Assembly (NCBI GenBank): GCA_007134625.1
Contig: SLKL01000425.1
Span: forward strand, 1-7,757
From: Saprospiraceae bacterium
GTDB taxonomy: Bacteria > Bacteroidota > Bacteroidia > Chitinophagales > Saprospiraceae
Length of the DNA stretch: 7,757 nucleotides
Direction: 5' to 3'
This document shows positions 1-7,225 of this stretch, in pieces (position 1 is the first letter of the stretch; each line of letters begins with the position of its first letter). The position numbers and the translations under genes were made by a program. A model generated the notes under the pieces. That model was not told the origin of the DNA. It saw nothing but the letters and a program-made list of their open reading frames with translations, and made no database searches.

Positions 1-485
1 AAAAAAATTACCCCGACCTTCACCCTTTGATAAAGTGGCCAAATGATATCCTTGTCAAAGATAAGAAAATTGCGGGAATATTGATCAGGAATCAGATACA
101 GTCAAAAAAAATTGTTTCCTCAGTTTGCGGTTTCGGCATCAATGTGAATCAACTTGACTTTTCAACCGTGGAAAACGGAAGACCGGCAAGTTCCCTCTAC
201 ATGCTCAGCGGGAGAAAAAATGAACTAAATGATTTGCTTTCTGCTTTTCTTGTGGAATTGACTGCTTACTATAAAATCCTGCAGTTGAATCCCAATATGC
301 TAACAGATTTAGCATTACCCTTAATGATGGGCAATAGGGAAATGATTCAAATTCAAAACAAAAAATCAGGGAAAACTATTCTTTGTTTTGTGATTGAAAT
401 AGAAATATCCGGAAGAATTAAAATTCGTGATGCCAATGGAAATATCAGCTACATTGAAATGACAGATTGGAAAATTATAGGTTGA
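1..485 (+). CDS. birA: Biotin-[acetyl-CoA-carboxylase] ligase, C-terminal part (5' end outside window)
   Basis: This enzyme activates biotin to biotinyl-AMP and transfers it to the biotin carrier lysine of acyl-CoA carboxylases in the cytoplasm. The reading frame is open from base 3, the first possible codon of this frame, so the gene enters from the left and about the first third to half is missing. A TTG at 27 lies inside the conserved block and is not a real start. Visible signatures are the family's central motif KWPNDI followed by KKIAGIL (the biotinyl-AMP site region), then GFGINVNQ, and a small C-terminal beta domain ending WKIIG. No helix-turn-helix can be judged because the N-terminus is absent. 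The stop TGA at 483-485 shares its last base with the ATG of cinA, which indicates co-transcription and probably translational coupling. The identification is firm; whether it also acts as a repressor cannot be seen. Confidence 0.93.
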   Translation, partial: KNYPDLHPLIKWPNDILVKDKKIAGILIRNQIQSKKIVSSVCGFGINVNQLDFSTVENGRPASSLYMLSGRKNELNDLLSAFLVELTAYYKILQLNPNMLTDLALPLMMGNREMIQIQNKKSGKTILCFVIEIEISGRIKIRDANGNISYIEMTDWKIIG

Positions 486-1744
486 TGGAATTGAACAATA
501 AAAAAAGTGCCATACTGATCAGCGTTGGTGATGAATTGTTAATCGGACAAACGATTAACACCAATGCTGCATGGCTGGGCGAAAAACTCCTTGCTTTCGG
601 CGTCGAAGTTGTAGAAATGATAACGGTTGGGGACGACAAAAATCAGATGTTGAGAGTGTTGCATGAATCCCATCAACGCGCTGAATTAGTAATTATCACC
701 GGTGGTCTTGGTCCCACCCGGGACGATTTGACGGCATTGGTTCTCGGTGAATATTTTCAAAAAAACATTGTATTTAATGAAGAAGTTTTTTCCTGGATAA
801 AAGCATTCAAAGAAGCTCAGAAAAAGCCCGTAAATGAACTACACCGCAAACAGGCTTATCTCCCGGAAGATTTCACCTATTTTAAGAATCCGGCTGGCAC
901 TGCACCTGCAATGGTTTACAGGGACAATGGAACGATTTTTGTCTCCTTACCCGGGGTTCCATACGAGATGAAAGCCCTCATGAACGAGCATGTTTTTCCA
1001 TGGATAAGCAAAATTGTCAACAGAAAAATTTTTCTGACCAAAACACTACATACAGCAGCTGTACCCGAAAGTGAGATAGCTTCAATTTTAAATGATTTTG
1101 AAGAGAACTTAGACGTCGGTGTAAGTCTCGCCTTTCTCCCCTCCCTTGCCAAAGTAAAAATAAGAATAAACTCAAGGGCTGCCACTGAAAAGGAAGCTAA
1201 AACAGCATTGAATAAGGCAGAAAAAGAAATCAGAAAGTTATTGGGAGATATGATTTTCGGTGAAAATGAGGATACACTTGAAGAAGTAGTGGGTAGGCTT
1301 TTATTAGAAAAAAAACAATCTCTGGCTACTGCAGAAAGTTGTACGGGAGGATATATAGCGCAGATGATTACATCCGTTCCGGGAGCTTCCCAATATTTCA
1401 ATGGATCAGTGGTAGCATATAGCAATAAAGTAAAGATGGATTTGCTGAATGTAAATAAGGCTACTCTGGAAAAATTCGGGGCGGTAAGCGAAGAAACCGT
1501 TATTGAAATGGTTAAAGGGATTTGTAAAAGCTTAGAGGTGGATAATGCCATTGCAGTGTCAGGAATTGCAGGACCGCAGGGTGGAAGCCCTGAAAAACCT
1601 GTGGGAATGGTATGCGTAGCCGTAGGAAATATTGAAAACCAGGTGGTTGACACCTTGTATTTGAACCACAACAGAAAGTTGAATATTGAGAAATCTGCAT
1701 TTTTAGCTCTCAATATGCTCCGTTTATTTTTACAGCGATCGTAA
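485..1744 (+). CDS. cinA: CinA-family protein: MoCF-like domain plus nicotinamide-nucleotide amidohydrolase (PncC) domain
   Basis: The predicted protein is 419 aa, the usual length for full CinA. The N-terminal MoCF/COG1058 domain (about 1-170) carries GDELLIGQTINTN, TGGLGPTRDDLT (about 72-83) and GVPYEMKALM (about 157-166). In characterised homologues this domain has ADP-ribose pyrophosphatase activity. The C-terminal PncC domain (about 260-419) carries TAESCTGG (about 282-289) and SGIAGPQGGSPEKPVG (about 359-374). It deamidates nicotinamide mononucleotide to nicotinic acid mononucleotide, recycling NMN released by NAD-dependent DNA ligase. Both domains appear intact. I chose ATG 485, which overlaps the birA stop (TGATG); an in-frame TTG at 467 would add six residues that do not look conserved. 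There is no strong Shine-Dalgarno, as is normal for Bacteroidota. The historic name 'competence/damage-inducible' does not by itself imply a competence role here. Confidence 0.95.
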   Translation: MELNNKKSAILISVGDELLIGQTINTNAAWLGEKLLAFGVEVVEMITVGDDKNQMLRVLHESHQRAELVIITGGLGPTRDDLTALVLGEYFQKNIVFNEEVFSWIKAFKEAQKKPVNELHRKQAYLPEDFTYFKNPAGTAPAMVYRDNGTIFVSLPGVPYEMKALMNEHVFPWISKIVNRKIFLTKTLHTAAVPESEIASILNDFEENLDVGVSLAFLPSLAKVKIRINSRAATEKEAKTALNKAEKEIRKLLGDMIFGENEDTLEEVVGRLLLEKKQSLATAESCTGGYIAQMITSVPGASQYFNGSVVAYSNKVKMDLLNVNKATLEKFGAVSEETVIEMVKGICKSLEVDNAIAVSGIAGPQGGSPEKPVGMVCVAVGNIENQVVDTLYLNHNRKLNIEKSAFLALNMLRLFLQRS

Positions 1745-1750
1745 AAATCG

Positions 1751-1758
1751 TATTTTTG
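1751..1758 (+). promoter_or_regulatory. Candidate Bacteroidota -7 promoter box for the E2 gene
   Basis: TATTTTTG matches the Bacteroidota -7 consensus TAnnTTTG at every fixed position. It lies 20 bases before the ATG at 1779, in the 34-base gap after cinA. No clear TTG -33 element stands at the usual 17-23 base distance; the region around 1722-1731 is T-rich only. It would give a very short leader and would separate the E2/envelope-protein transcript from birA-cinA. Confidence 0.5.
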
Positions 1759-1778
1759 CACAAAATTTTGAAAACGAT

Positions 1779-3125
1779 ATGGCTAAGGTAGATTTGATAA
1801 TGCCCAAAATGGGTGAAAGTATTATGGAAGCAACTATTCTGAAATGGTTGAAGCAGGAGGGTGATAAGGTGGAAATGGATGAGACCATTCTTGAAATTGC
1901 GACCGATAAGGTGGATAGTGAAATACCTTCACCTGTGGACGGAGTCATTTCTAAAATCCTTTTTCCGGAAAACGAGACAGTAGAGATAGGTACAGTCATC
2001 GCTCAAATAGAAACTGAAGGACAAGATCAGGAAGTTCAGGCAACTCCTGCCGTAGCTGAAAGCCCGGCACCAAAAGAAGAACCAAAGGAAGTTCCGGTTT
2101 CTGTAGCTGCTTCAGACTCAGCTCAGTCAACAACTGATGAAAAAGCAATGCGCCCCGGTAAATTGGGTTCATCGAGTCGATTCTATAGCCCTCTGGTAAG
2201 AAATATTGCAGCCACCGAAAGGGTAAGTCTTGAGGAGTTAGAGCAAATTCAAGGAAGTGGGATGTCGGGAAGAGTAACTAAAAACGATATCCTCAACTAC
2301 ATTGAGAATAGAACAAGTCCCGCCGCAACTCCCTCACAGCCTGCTACTCAACGCACTGTTTCTCCACCACAGCCGAAAGTTGAAAAGACTCAGACGGCAC
2401 CGGTTCAGGCAGGTCAAAACGAGGAAATTATCGAGATGGACAGAATGAGGAAGATGATCGCTCACCATATGGTAGAATCAAAAAAGACATCTCCTCACGT
2501 TACTTCTTTCGTGGAAGCTGATGTTACCAATTTGTTCAATTGGAGAAATCAACATAAAAATAGTTTCCAAAGCTCATATGGGGAAAAACTAACCTTTACT
2601 CCTATTTTTATAGAGGCGATCTGCAAAGCAATAAGAGATTTCCCAATGGTTAACATCTCTGTTAATGGAGATCAAATCATCAAAAAGAATTACATCAACA
2701 TAGGAATGGCTACGGCATTGCCAAGTGGTAACCTGATAGTTCCTGTTATCAAGAATGCAAACAGGCTCAATCTGGCTGGACTTGCCGGTGAGGTCAATGG
2801 TTTGGCAGGTAAAGCCAGAAATAATCAATTGAAGCCGGATGAAATAGACGGTGCTACTTTTACCATTACCAATGTAGGTACTTTTGGAAACCTAATGGGT
2901 ACCCCAATTATACCTCAACCACAAGTGGCTATTCTAGCTACAGGAGCCATCAAGAAGAAACCGGCGGTTATTGAAACTGAGTTTGGTGATCTCATCGCTG
3001 TACGTCAAATGATGTTTTTGTCGTTATCTTATGATCACAGAGTAGTAGATGGTGCTTTGGGTGGAGCCTTCCTTAGAAAAATAGCTGATTATCTGGAAGC
3101 TTTCGATCCCAATCGCCAGATCTAA
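1779..3125 (+). CDS. Dihydrolipoamide acyltransferase (E2) of a 2-oxo acid dehydrogenase complex
   Basis: The predicted protein is 448 aa and complete. It has one N-terminal lipoyl domain (about 1-78) with the lipoylated lysine expected at K44 in ATDKVDSE, and an Ala/Pro/Glu-rich flexible linker (about 83-130). A peripheral-subunit-binding domain follows (about 134-172, starting RFYSPLVRNIA and containing GSGMSGRVTKNDIL), then a second Pro/Thr/Gln linker (about 173-213). The catalytic acyltransferase domain (about 215-448) has the active-site motif SYDHRVVDG with H420 and D424. The protein passes acyl groups from lipoyl-lysine to CoA and forms the core of the complex. The N-terminal sequence (MPKMGESIMEATI...) suggests a branched-chain or pyruvate-type E2 rather than a typical succinyltransferase, but substrate cannot be settled from sequence. 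No E1 or E3 gene lies in the window. Its stop TAA at 3123-3125 overlaps the next ATG by one base. Confidence 0.93.
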   Translation: MAKVDLIMPKMGESIMEATILKWLKQEGDKVEMDETILEIATDKVDSEIPSPVDGVISKILFPENETVEIGTVIAQIETEGQDQEVQATPAVAESPAPKEEPKEVPVSVAASDSAQSTTDEKAMRPGKLGSSSRFYSPLVRNIAATERVSLEELEQIQGSGMSGRVTKNDILNYIENRTSPAATPSQPATQRTVSPPQPKVEKTQTAPVQAGQNEEIIEMDRMRKMIAHHMVESKKTSPHVTSFVEADVTNLFNWRNQHKNSFQSSYGEKLTFTPIFIEAICKAIRDFPMVNISVNGDQIIKKNYINIGMATALPSGNLIVPVIKNANRLNLAGLAGEVNGLAGKARNNQLKPDEIDGATFTITNVGTFGNLMGTPIIPQPQVAILATGAIKKKPAVIETEFGDLIAVRQMMFLSLSYDHRVVDGALGGAFLRKIADYLEAFDPNRQI

Positions 3126-5422
3126 TGATTTGGAGAATGACTTTTAAAAACTACTTTTTTTGTTTCTTTAAAAAGTTTGTGCTTTTTGTAGCAATGCTTT
3201 TTGTTTTCAGCCCAATGAAAATGGTCGGGCAGGCAACAGACAGTATTACCTACTATTCTGCCAAAGCAGATAGTTTCCTTATTTTCGGGCACCTCAGTAA
3301 AGCAGACTCTTTCCTGACTAAAGCTATGCAACTGGACAGCAATCGAATAGATTTGAAAATCCAACAAGCCCGTATCCAATTTGAAAGAGGTAAGTTTTTC
3401 GATCTTGAGGATAACCTATCCTATTTGATGGATAGTCTGAACAGAGATGAGCCGGAATTGATTTGGTTGAAAGCATCACTTTTGCAACACACTTTTGAGT
3501 TTGACGATGCCATACATTATTACAAAACATACCTAAGGGGCCTCGCTTCAGATGATCCCAAAAGAGAGATAGTTGCAGAAAAAATCCTCAGGGCTGCAAG
3601 TGGGCTAAGAATCCCGGGCAGAAGAATCGATGTGCTGGTGGAAAATATGGGTCCGGGTGTCAATACCGAGGCAGATGAAATTAGACCAATTTTTTCACCC
3701 AACTCACTTGAGCGCTTATACTTTTCTTCTAACAGAGAAGGCTCAACAGGTGACAGGGTTGATAGTGAATGGAAAAAAGATTCAGTTTACGGACATTACC
3801 CGCTGGATATCTTTCAAGCGAGTTTAATCGCAGGACAATTCAGAGATGTAAGACCCCTGAGCGAAGATATCAATTCACCGCTCAACAATATTATCATGGA
3901 CTTCTCTGATGGTGGAAGAGTTTTATTCCATTTCAAAGGATTTTCAAGAGAAGTCGGTCGGGTTTTTGCAGATACTTTTGGAGTTTCCAGTACGGGAACT
4001 TTCAGAGATAACAGATTGAGATCTCCTTTTGTACCGGAATTGGGTGACAAGGGTTTAGTCATGGTCAATGACTCCTTAATGATCTTTTCCAGTGCAAGAC
4101 CGGGAGGTTTTGGAGGCTATGATCTTTATATTTCATTATTTCGCGATGGAAAATGGCTCCCGGCAGTCAATATGGGACCGGACATCAATAGTGAATGGGA
4201 TGAAATCGACCCCTTTATGACAAAAGGTGGTAGAGAATTATTTTTCTCTTCCAATCGATTGAGCAGTATCGGAGGCTTTGATATCTATCACAGCCATTTT
4301 TTTGAATCGGTAAAAAGATGGGGTGATCCTGAGAATATCGGTTTACCCATCAGTTCGGCAGGAAATGATCGACACTTCAGGATCGGATTAGATGGTAAAA
4401 CATGTGCTTTTTCCTCGGACAGAAAAGAAGGTTTAGGAGGCTTCGATTTGTATCTCGCTTATTTCAGAACTGAATGGGAAGATCACTCAAAAGAGCTTTC
4501 TAAGAAAATGATTTACTCCTATTTTCAGCCCCCCCCTATCGCAAGTGACACCTTAAAATTGGATACCCTTGCAACAGACATAGAAGTCGAGGAAACCGAT
4601 ACAGTAATACAGGATACCGTGATTGCTTTAACTGAAATAAAATCTGACACCATAACAGAAATAGAGGCTATAGAGAGTTTTGTCGAAACAGAAATCGTTG
4701 CGGACTCCATTTTGGCTTCATTTTTCTATGATCAAGAAGGGAATATTCTATATGAAAGCAATCTCAATGAAATCTCAAAGTTAGCACGCATTCTATCCCA
4801 AAACCCGGAATGGAAAATCATTTTAAATGGTTTTTCCAATAACAATGATCCGCTCTCAAGACAATTGTTTTTTTCAATAAAAAGAGCGGAAGAAATTGCC
4901 AACGAACTAATTGATCAAGAGGTCGATGTTTCAAGGATTAAGCTAAGGGCATATGGCAATCAATTTCCCATCGAAGAGACAGGTAACTATGAATGGCATT
5001 ACGACCAACTGAATAGAAGGGTGGATATTATGTGGTTTGAAAATGGACAAAAAATAGATGGTCCAATAAGGCAGGAAAGAGATTTTGGAGTGGATGGCAA
5101 CTTATCCGAACTCAGAAATCTGGAGGTGGATAAGGGGCTTTTATTCAGGGTACAGATTGCAGCTTCAAGGTCACTTTATGAGCATGAAATACTAAGAGAG
5201 CAGATACCGGCAGTTGTAGAAAGACAAATGGATAGCGATTTTTATCGTTACCTGCTGGGGTCTGAAAGAACATATTCAGCAGCCTCGGCTTTAATGGAAA
5301 GCATTCAAACAAGGGGATTTGAGAATGCCTTTTTGGTGGTTTATCTGGATGGCAGGAGACTGGAGAGAGCGGAAATCAATCAATTAAAAGAAAACTACCC
5401 TGAATTAAAAAACTTTAACTAA
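3125..5422 (+). CDS. OmpA-family envelope protein with TPR, PD40 beta-propeller, OmpA-like and SPOR-like regions
   Basis: The predicted protein is 765 aa from ATG 3125, or 761 from ATG 3137; both keep the signal peptide. Residues 1-36 form a signal sequence: basic/aromatic start, hydrophobic run at 18-28, probable cleavage near 35/36. No lipobox cysteine is present. A helical TPR-like region follows (about 38-155). PD40/WD40-like propeller repeats come next, with the recurring FSS.R...GG.D.Y signature near 199-204, 320-335, 372-388 and 427-444. An acidic Thr/Asp-rich linker (about 469-527) begins with three prolines. The OmpA-like domain (about 528-640) ends NRRVDI and keeps R587, but has N572 in place of the usual Asp. 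A C-terminal SPOR-like segment (about 672-748) starts FRVQIAAS. The likely role is a periplasmic or outer-membrane scaffold touching peptidoglycan. The order TPR-propeller-OmpA resembles PorE of type IX secretion, but equivalence is only inference. It is probably co-transcribed with the E2 gene (TAATG overlap). Confidence 0.88.
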   Translation: MIWRMTFKNYFFCFFKKFVLFVAMLFVFSPMKMVGQATDSITYYSAKADSFLIFGHLSKADSFLTKAMQLDSNRIDLKIQQARIQFERGKFFDLEDNLSYLMDSLNRDEPELIWLKASLLQHTFEFDDAIHYYKTYLRGLASDDPKREIVAEKILRAASGLRIPGRRIDVLVENMGPGVNTEADEIRPIFSPNSLERLYFSSNREGSTGDRVDSEWKKDSVYGHYPLDIFQASLIAGQFRDVRPLSEDINSPLNNIIMDFSDGGRVLFHFKGFSREVGRVFADTFGVSSTGTFRDNRLRSPFVPELGDKGLVMVNDSLMIFSSARPGGFGGYDLYISLFRDGKWLPAVNMGPDINSEWDEIDPFMTKGGRELFFSSNRLSSIGGFDIYHSHFFESVKRWGDPENIGLPISSAGNDRHFRIGLDGKTCAFSSDRKEGLGGFDLYLAYFRTEWEDHSKELSKKMIYSYFQPPPIASDTLKLDTLATDIEVEETDTVIQDTVIALTEIKSDTITEIEAIESFVETEIVADSILASFFYDQEGNILYESNLNEISKLARILSQNPEWKIILNGFSNNNDPLSRQLFFSIKRAEEIANELIDQEVDVSRIKLRAYGNQFPIEETGNYEWHYDQLNRRVDIMWFENGQKIDGPIRQERDFGVDGNLSELRNLEVDKGLLFRVQIAASRSLYEHEILREQIPAVVERQMDSDFYRYLLGSERTYSAASALMESIQTRGFENAFLVVYLDGRRLERAEINQLKENYPELKNFN
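4529..4536 (+). repeat. Homopolymeric tract of eight C within the envelope-protein gene
   Basis: Eight consecutive C encode Pro469-Pro471 at the start of the linker between the propeller and the OmpA-like domain. Gain of one C brings TGA (4546-4548) into frame and loss of one brings TAA (4554-4556) into frame. Either slip would end the protein at about 474-476 aa, without its OmpA and SPOR-like halves. The tract itself is certain; any role as a switch is inference. Confidence 0.85.
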
Positions 5423-5480
5423 ATTTAGATTTTGAATCGAAGTTGGACAATCTCTTTTTCACTAACGGGTAAGTGTGATT

Positions 5481-5512
5481 GGAGTTAATTTGGATTACAG
5501 CTTCTTGACTCC
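5481..5512 (+). other. Possible RNA hairpin in the gap before the methyltransferase gene
   Basis: GGAGTTAA (5481-5488) can pair with TTGACTCC (5505-5512), giving eight pairs including one G-U and a 16-base loop. No U-tract follows, so it does not look like a standard intrinsic terminator. It lies in the 121-base gap between the envelope-protein stop and the ATG at 5544. I found no convincing TAnnTTTG box in this gap. The stem may be chance. Confidence 0.25.
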
Positions 5513-5543
5513 GGTTCAAAACAGGCAACAATAAAATAGCATT

Positions 5544-6098
5544 ATGAAGAGATTGGATTTTTTTTCAGAGAGTCTAAAAAACCTCAAAGAAGTAGGAACA
5601 GTCACAAGGAGTTCCCGGTATTTATGTAGGAGCATAGCTGACCAAATTGATTTTTCCAAGGCGGCAGTTATTGTTGAACTGGGCGCAGGGGATGGAGTCA
5701 TCAGCCGTGAGCTGCTTAAGCATATGGCTCCGGATGCAAAGTTAATTGCTTTTGAAATCAATGATGCTTTCTCGGAAGACCTGGAAAAGTTCGATGATCA
5801 AAGACTTCTTTTTTACAAAAGGTCGGCGGAGGATTTAAAAGACATTCTAAAGGAGCAGGGAATCGATCAAGTGGATTATGTAGTTTCAGCTCTTCCATTT
5901 TCGGTTATGCCGGATGCTGTGGGAGATGATATTGTTACTCAATGCCGCGATTCTATCCGTTCGGGTGGAAAATTTGTCCAGGTTCACTATTCTTTAGTGA
6001 AAAAGGGTCTGTATAAAAGTAAATTCGGCAATGTAAAGGTCAATTTTGTCCTGAAGAATTTGCCGCCCGCTTTTTTGCTAATCAGTAATAAGAGTTGA
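5544..6098 (+). CDS. Class I SAM-dependent methyltransferase, phospholipid N-methyltransferase-like
   Basis: The predicted protein is 184 aa. It has a Rossmann methyltransferase fold with SAM motif I VELGAGDG (E45 to G51), an acidic residue after beta-2 in AFEIND (about 69-74), SALPFSVMP (about 115-123) in the motif IV position, and a late strand GGKFVQVHYS (about 141-150). The N-terminal TRSSRYLCRSI, the LPF..MP element and the late FVQ..YS element resemble the bacterial PmtA/COG3963 family, which methylates phosphatidylethanolamine. The rRNA adenine dimethylase family shares the fold, but its N-[LIVM]-P-[YFW] catalytic motif is absent here (ALPF instead), which argues against an rRNA enzyme. 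There is no signal peptide or membrane segment, so it would act in the cytoplasm or at the membrane face. There is no Shine-Dalgarno before ATG 5544. Its 3' end overlaps the convergent kinase gene by 21 bases. The fold is secure; substrate is inference. Confidence 0.85.
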   Translation: MKRLDFFSESLKNLKEVGTVTRSSRYLCRSIADQIDFSKAAVIVELGAGDGVISRELLKHMAPDAKLIAFEINDAFSEDLEKFDDQRLLFYKRSAEDLKDILKEQGIDQVDYVVSALPFSVMPDAVGDDIVTQCRDSIRSGGKFVQVHYSLVKKGLYKSKFGNVKVNFVLKNLPPAFLLISNKS

Positions 6099-7025
6099 CA
6101 AATATTGTCTTATTGGAATTACCTTAAAATCCTGAATATTAATATTTTCTTTGTCGGAAAAAAGATAGAAAAAACCTCCACCTCCGGCTCCGCATAATTT
6201 CATGTAGTAACTTCCGGTTTCAAGCCCATCCATCCATAAATCAAAGATGTTATCGGGTATCATAGGCTTGAAAATTTTGGTTTGACAAAGGCTTATTTCC
6301 TGTATGCCTGAATACCATTCTTGCCATTCCCCTTTCAAATAATGGAGTGTTGCTTTTTCAATTATCGGGATGTACTCATTAAAAAAACTTTTACTGTTGT
6401 CAGGGTCCTCCAGAAATTTATGAAAAGAATTAACCAGTGTAGCTGTTGATCTTTTCTTTTCACTATCAAAAAGCCATACATTAGGTAGATTGTTATTGGT
6501 CGCCTTCTGCTTGGTTTGGAAGAAATTAATTTCTTCTGATTTCAAGTGCACAGCTTTGTTGTAGTAACTCACGAGGGGATCAAGACCTGAGCTTTTTCCA
6601 TGGAAAAAATTTTCCATCAATCTGAGACGTTCCCGGACTTGTATGGGACCTTCATCTTGATTTTTTATTCCAAACGCATCGTAAATTGCAGCGCAAAAAA
6701 CACCGGAACTACCTAAACCACATCCCTGAGGAACATTAGAATCCAGAAAATAACCCGCTTCAAAAGCTGCTTCCATAGATTCTATTTTCAAAAATGGTGA
6801 TTCAGAAGTGTTCTTTCTCAGATAACTAATAAAGCCGGAAAGCAAGTCTCTCCAATCTGATCTTAAACTATCCATTTTCTTCCAGCGCGCTCCATAAATA
6901 GGTAAGGGTATAAGCACAGCGGAACTCCCTTTTAGCACTGAGTATTCACCTGTCAGCAATAATTTAGCCGGATAGGTTTTTTGGGGTAATGGAAAAGCGT
7001 ATTTTTTTGCTGTTTGATCTGTCAT
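6078..7025 (-). CDS. GHMP kinase, mevalonate kinase type
   Basis: The predicted protein is 315 aa, normal for the family, and complete. GHMP motif 1 is YPAKLLLTGEYSVLKG (18-33), with K21 and E27. The ATP-binding glycine/serine loop is PQGCGLGSSG (99-108). HGKSSGLDP (142-150) holds D149 at the position of the catalytic Asp of mevalonate kinases (SG-x-D). The C-terminal GHMP motif is KLCGAGGGGFFYLF (276-289). These point to phosphorylation of mevalonate (or a related small alcohol) in isoprenoid precursor synthesis; phosphomevalonate kinase or a sugar-type GHMP kinase is the alternative. There is no other mevalonate-pathway gene in the window. The ATG at 7025 is preceded by a possible TACCTTTA box, and the gene diverges from prs. 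Its stop lies inside the last codons of the convergent methyltransferase gene, with no terminator between them. Confidence 0.85.
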   Translation of the reverse strand: MTDQTAKKYAFPLPQKTYPAKLLLTGEYSVLKGSSAVLIPLPIYGARWKKMDSLRSDWRDLLSGFISYLRKNTSESPFLKIESMEAAFEAGYFLDSNVPQGCGLGSSGVFCAAIYDAFGIKNQDEGPIQVRERLRLMENFFHGKSSGLDPLVSYYNKAVHLKSEEINFFQTKQKATNNNLPNVWLFDSEKKRSTATLVNSFHKFLEDPDNSKSFFNEYIPIIEKATLHYLKGEWQEWYSGIQEISLCQTKIFKPMIPDNIFDLWMDGLETGSYYMKLCGAGGGGFFYLFSDKENINIQDFKVIPIRQYLSTLITD

Positions 7026-7050
7026 TGAATAATCGGTAGAGATTTACAAC

Positions 7051-7058
7051 TAAAGGTA
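7051..7058 (-). promoter_or_regulatory. Weak candidate -7 box for the GHMP kinase gene
   Basis: On the minus strand the bases read TACCTTTA, matching TAnnTTTG at all but the last position, 25 bases before the ATG at 7025. The nearest upstream TTG (complement of 7088-7090) is about 29 bases away, which is too far for a normal -33 element. This is a tentative call from position and partial match only. Confidence 0.3.
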
Positions 7059-7159
7059 GTGAAATAAGTTTAAACCGGACGGCATTCCAATGGAAAATAG
7101 CCTGTCAATACATAACAAAGTCTGTACCCTCAAATACAATGCAATAATACATTCTCACA

Positions 7160-7191
7160 TTGCTCCCTTTATTCAAAAATTTTTAACTTTG
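7160..7191 (+). promoter_or_regulatory. Bacteroidota-type promoter for prs (TTG -33 and TAACTTTG -7)
   Basis: TAACTTTG at 7184-7191 fits the TAnnTTTG consensus at every fixed position, and TTG at 7160-7162 lies 21 bases upstream, within the usual 17-23 range. The box ends 34 bases before the ATG at 7226, implying a leader of roughly 25-30 bases. The rest of the 7026-7225 gap shows no further gene or structured RNA that I can support. Confidence 0.65.
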
Positions 7192-7225
7192 CTTTTTGTT
7201 AATACATCCCAACTACCCCCAAATT

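Noticed and set aside
467..484. Upstream TTG start for cinA
   Set aside because: It would add six residues lying within the end of birA. ATG 485 gives the usual CinA N-terminus and a standard TGATG overlap.
916..1761. Long open frame of 281 codons on the minus strand
   Set aside because: It lies entirely across cinA, whose + strand product is conserved over its whole length. The antisense product is rich in Ser, Phe and Thr with no recognisable domain.
3262..3315. Repeated KADSFL in the N-terminal region of the envelope protein
   Set aside because: The two short copies fit the periodic helix packing of a TPR-like region; the DNA copies differ at synonymous sites, so this is not a recent duplication.
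7174..7198. Inverted repeat CAAAAA / TTTTTG around the prs promoter
   Set aside because: It is a short A/T-only pairing in an AT-rich gap and is likely a by-product of the promoter's T-rich composition, not an operator.
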